Below the pieces are notes generated by a model, which searched no databases, was not told the DNA's origin, and saw only the letters and a program-made list of their open reading frames with translations. The translations under genes and the position numbers were made by a program. Source: Oscillospiraceae bacterium (GTDB lineage Bacteria > Bacillota_A > Clostridia > Oscillospirales > Oscillospiraceae). Taken from it: a stretch of DNA of 5,621 bases. This document shows, one piece after another, positions 5,530 through 5,621 of this stretch (position 1 is the first letter of the stretch; every line of letters begins with the position of its first letter). Location of the stretch: positions 1-5,621 of the forward strand of contig JAEDOJ010000105.1 in NCBI GenBank assembly GCA_016302015.1, in the 5' to 3' direction.

Positions 5530-5621
5530 GCCTTCAGACCGAGGGGATAGGTCCAGCCCATATAGTCCTCGATCTTACCGGTCTGCATCCCGTAGAGGTC
5601 GTCGTACAGTCTCTGGGCGAT
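5526..5621 (-). CDS. ilvE: Branched-chain amino acid aminotransferase, C-terminal fragment (5' end outside window)
   Basis: Only the last 31 codons and a TGA stop are in the window; the gene continues past the right edge. The readable tail contains LYDDLYGMQTGKIEDYMGW. This matches the C-terminal signature of fold-type IV PLP branched-chain aminotransferases (general form LYxxLxGIQxGxxxDxxGW), which lies at the extreme C-terminus of the family. These enzymes swap the amino group between Val/Leu/Ile and 2-oxoglutarate in the cytoplasm. The active-site lysine and PLP pocket are not in the window, so the call rests on the tail plus context: the same operon carries an oxidoreductase for branched-chain 2-oxoacids, the products of this enzyme. 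The stop overlaps the next start by four bases (ATGA), which implies cotranscription and translational coupling. Another aminotransferase of the same fold is possible but less likely. Confidence 0.72.
   Translation of the reverse strand: MAQRLYDDLYGMQTGKIEDYMGWTYPLGLKA

Overview
The window looks like chromosomal DNA of an anaerobic, Gram-positive member of the Clostridia (Oscillospiraceae/Lachnospiraceae-like gut relatives are the best guess). The reasons are the ferredoxin-linked 2-oxoacid oxidoreductase, the AAAGGAGG-type ribosome binding sites, a consensus sigma-A promoter and moderate GC. The placement is inference from gene content; there is no rRNA or other taxonomic marker. All seven genes lie on the minus strand, so transcription runs from high to low coordinates.

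Right part (5621 down to 2287): a tightly packed operon that enters the window already in progress. In transcription order it holds the last 31 codons of a probable branched-chain amino acid aminotransferase, a ParA/MinD-like P-loop ATPase, and four genes for a complete heterotetrameric 2-oxoacid:ferredoxin oxidoreductase of the VOR type: delta (2x[4Fe-4S] ferredoxin), alpha (VorB), beta (TPP-binding) and gamma. Junctions are ATGA, TAATG or ATGA overlaps or gaps of 10-17 nt, most with a strong Shine-Dalgarno sequence. The aminotransferase would convert Val/Leu/Ile to 2-oxoacids (or the reverse). The VOR complex would decarboxylate these to branched-chain acyl-CoAs while reducing ferredoxin, or run in reverse to carboxylate branched-chain acyl-CoAs for amino acid synthesis. 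The operon ends in a strong rho-independent terminator (2241-2276).

Short intergenic region (2151-2286, 136 bp): it holds the terminator and, directly after it, a near-perfect sigma-A promoter (TTGAAA, 17 bp, TATAAT) firing leftward. Several dyads are packed around this promoter.

Left part (2150 down to 28): a two-gene membrane module transcribed from that promoter. The first gene is a polytopic M50/site-2-protease-like zinc metalloprotease with HEAGH and a downstream NDG motif, plus a long soluble C-terminal helical region. The second, 32 nt later, is a four-helix membrane protein of unknown function with a possible PH-like domain between its helix pairs. No terminator for this unit is visible before the window ends.

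There is no gene-free stretch over 300 bp, and no RNA gene, mobile element or CRISPR array was seen. The least explained content is the protease/membrane-protein pair with its dyad-rich promoter, and the ATPase inserted between the aminotransferase and the oxidoreductase.
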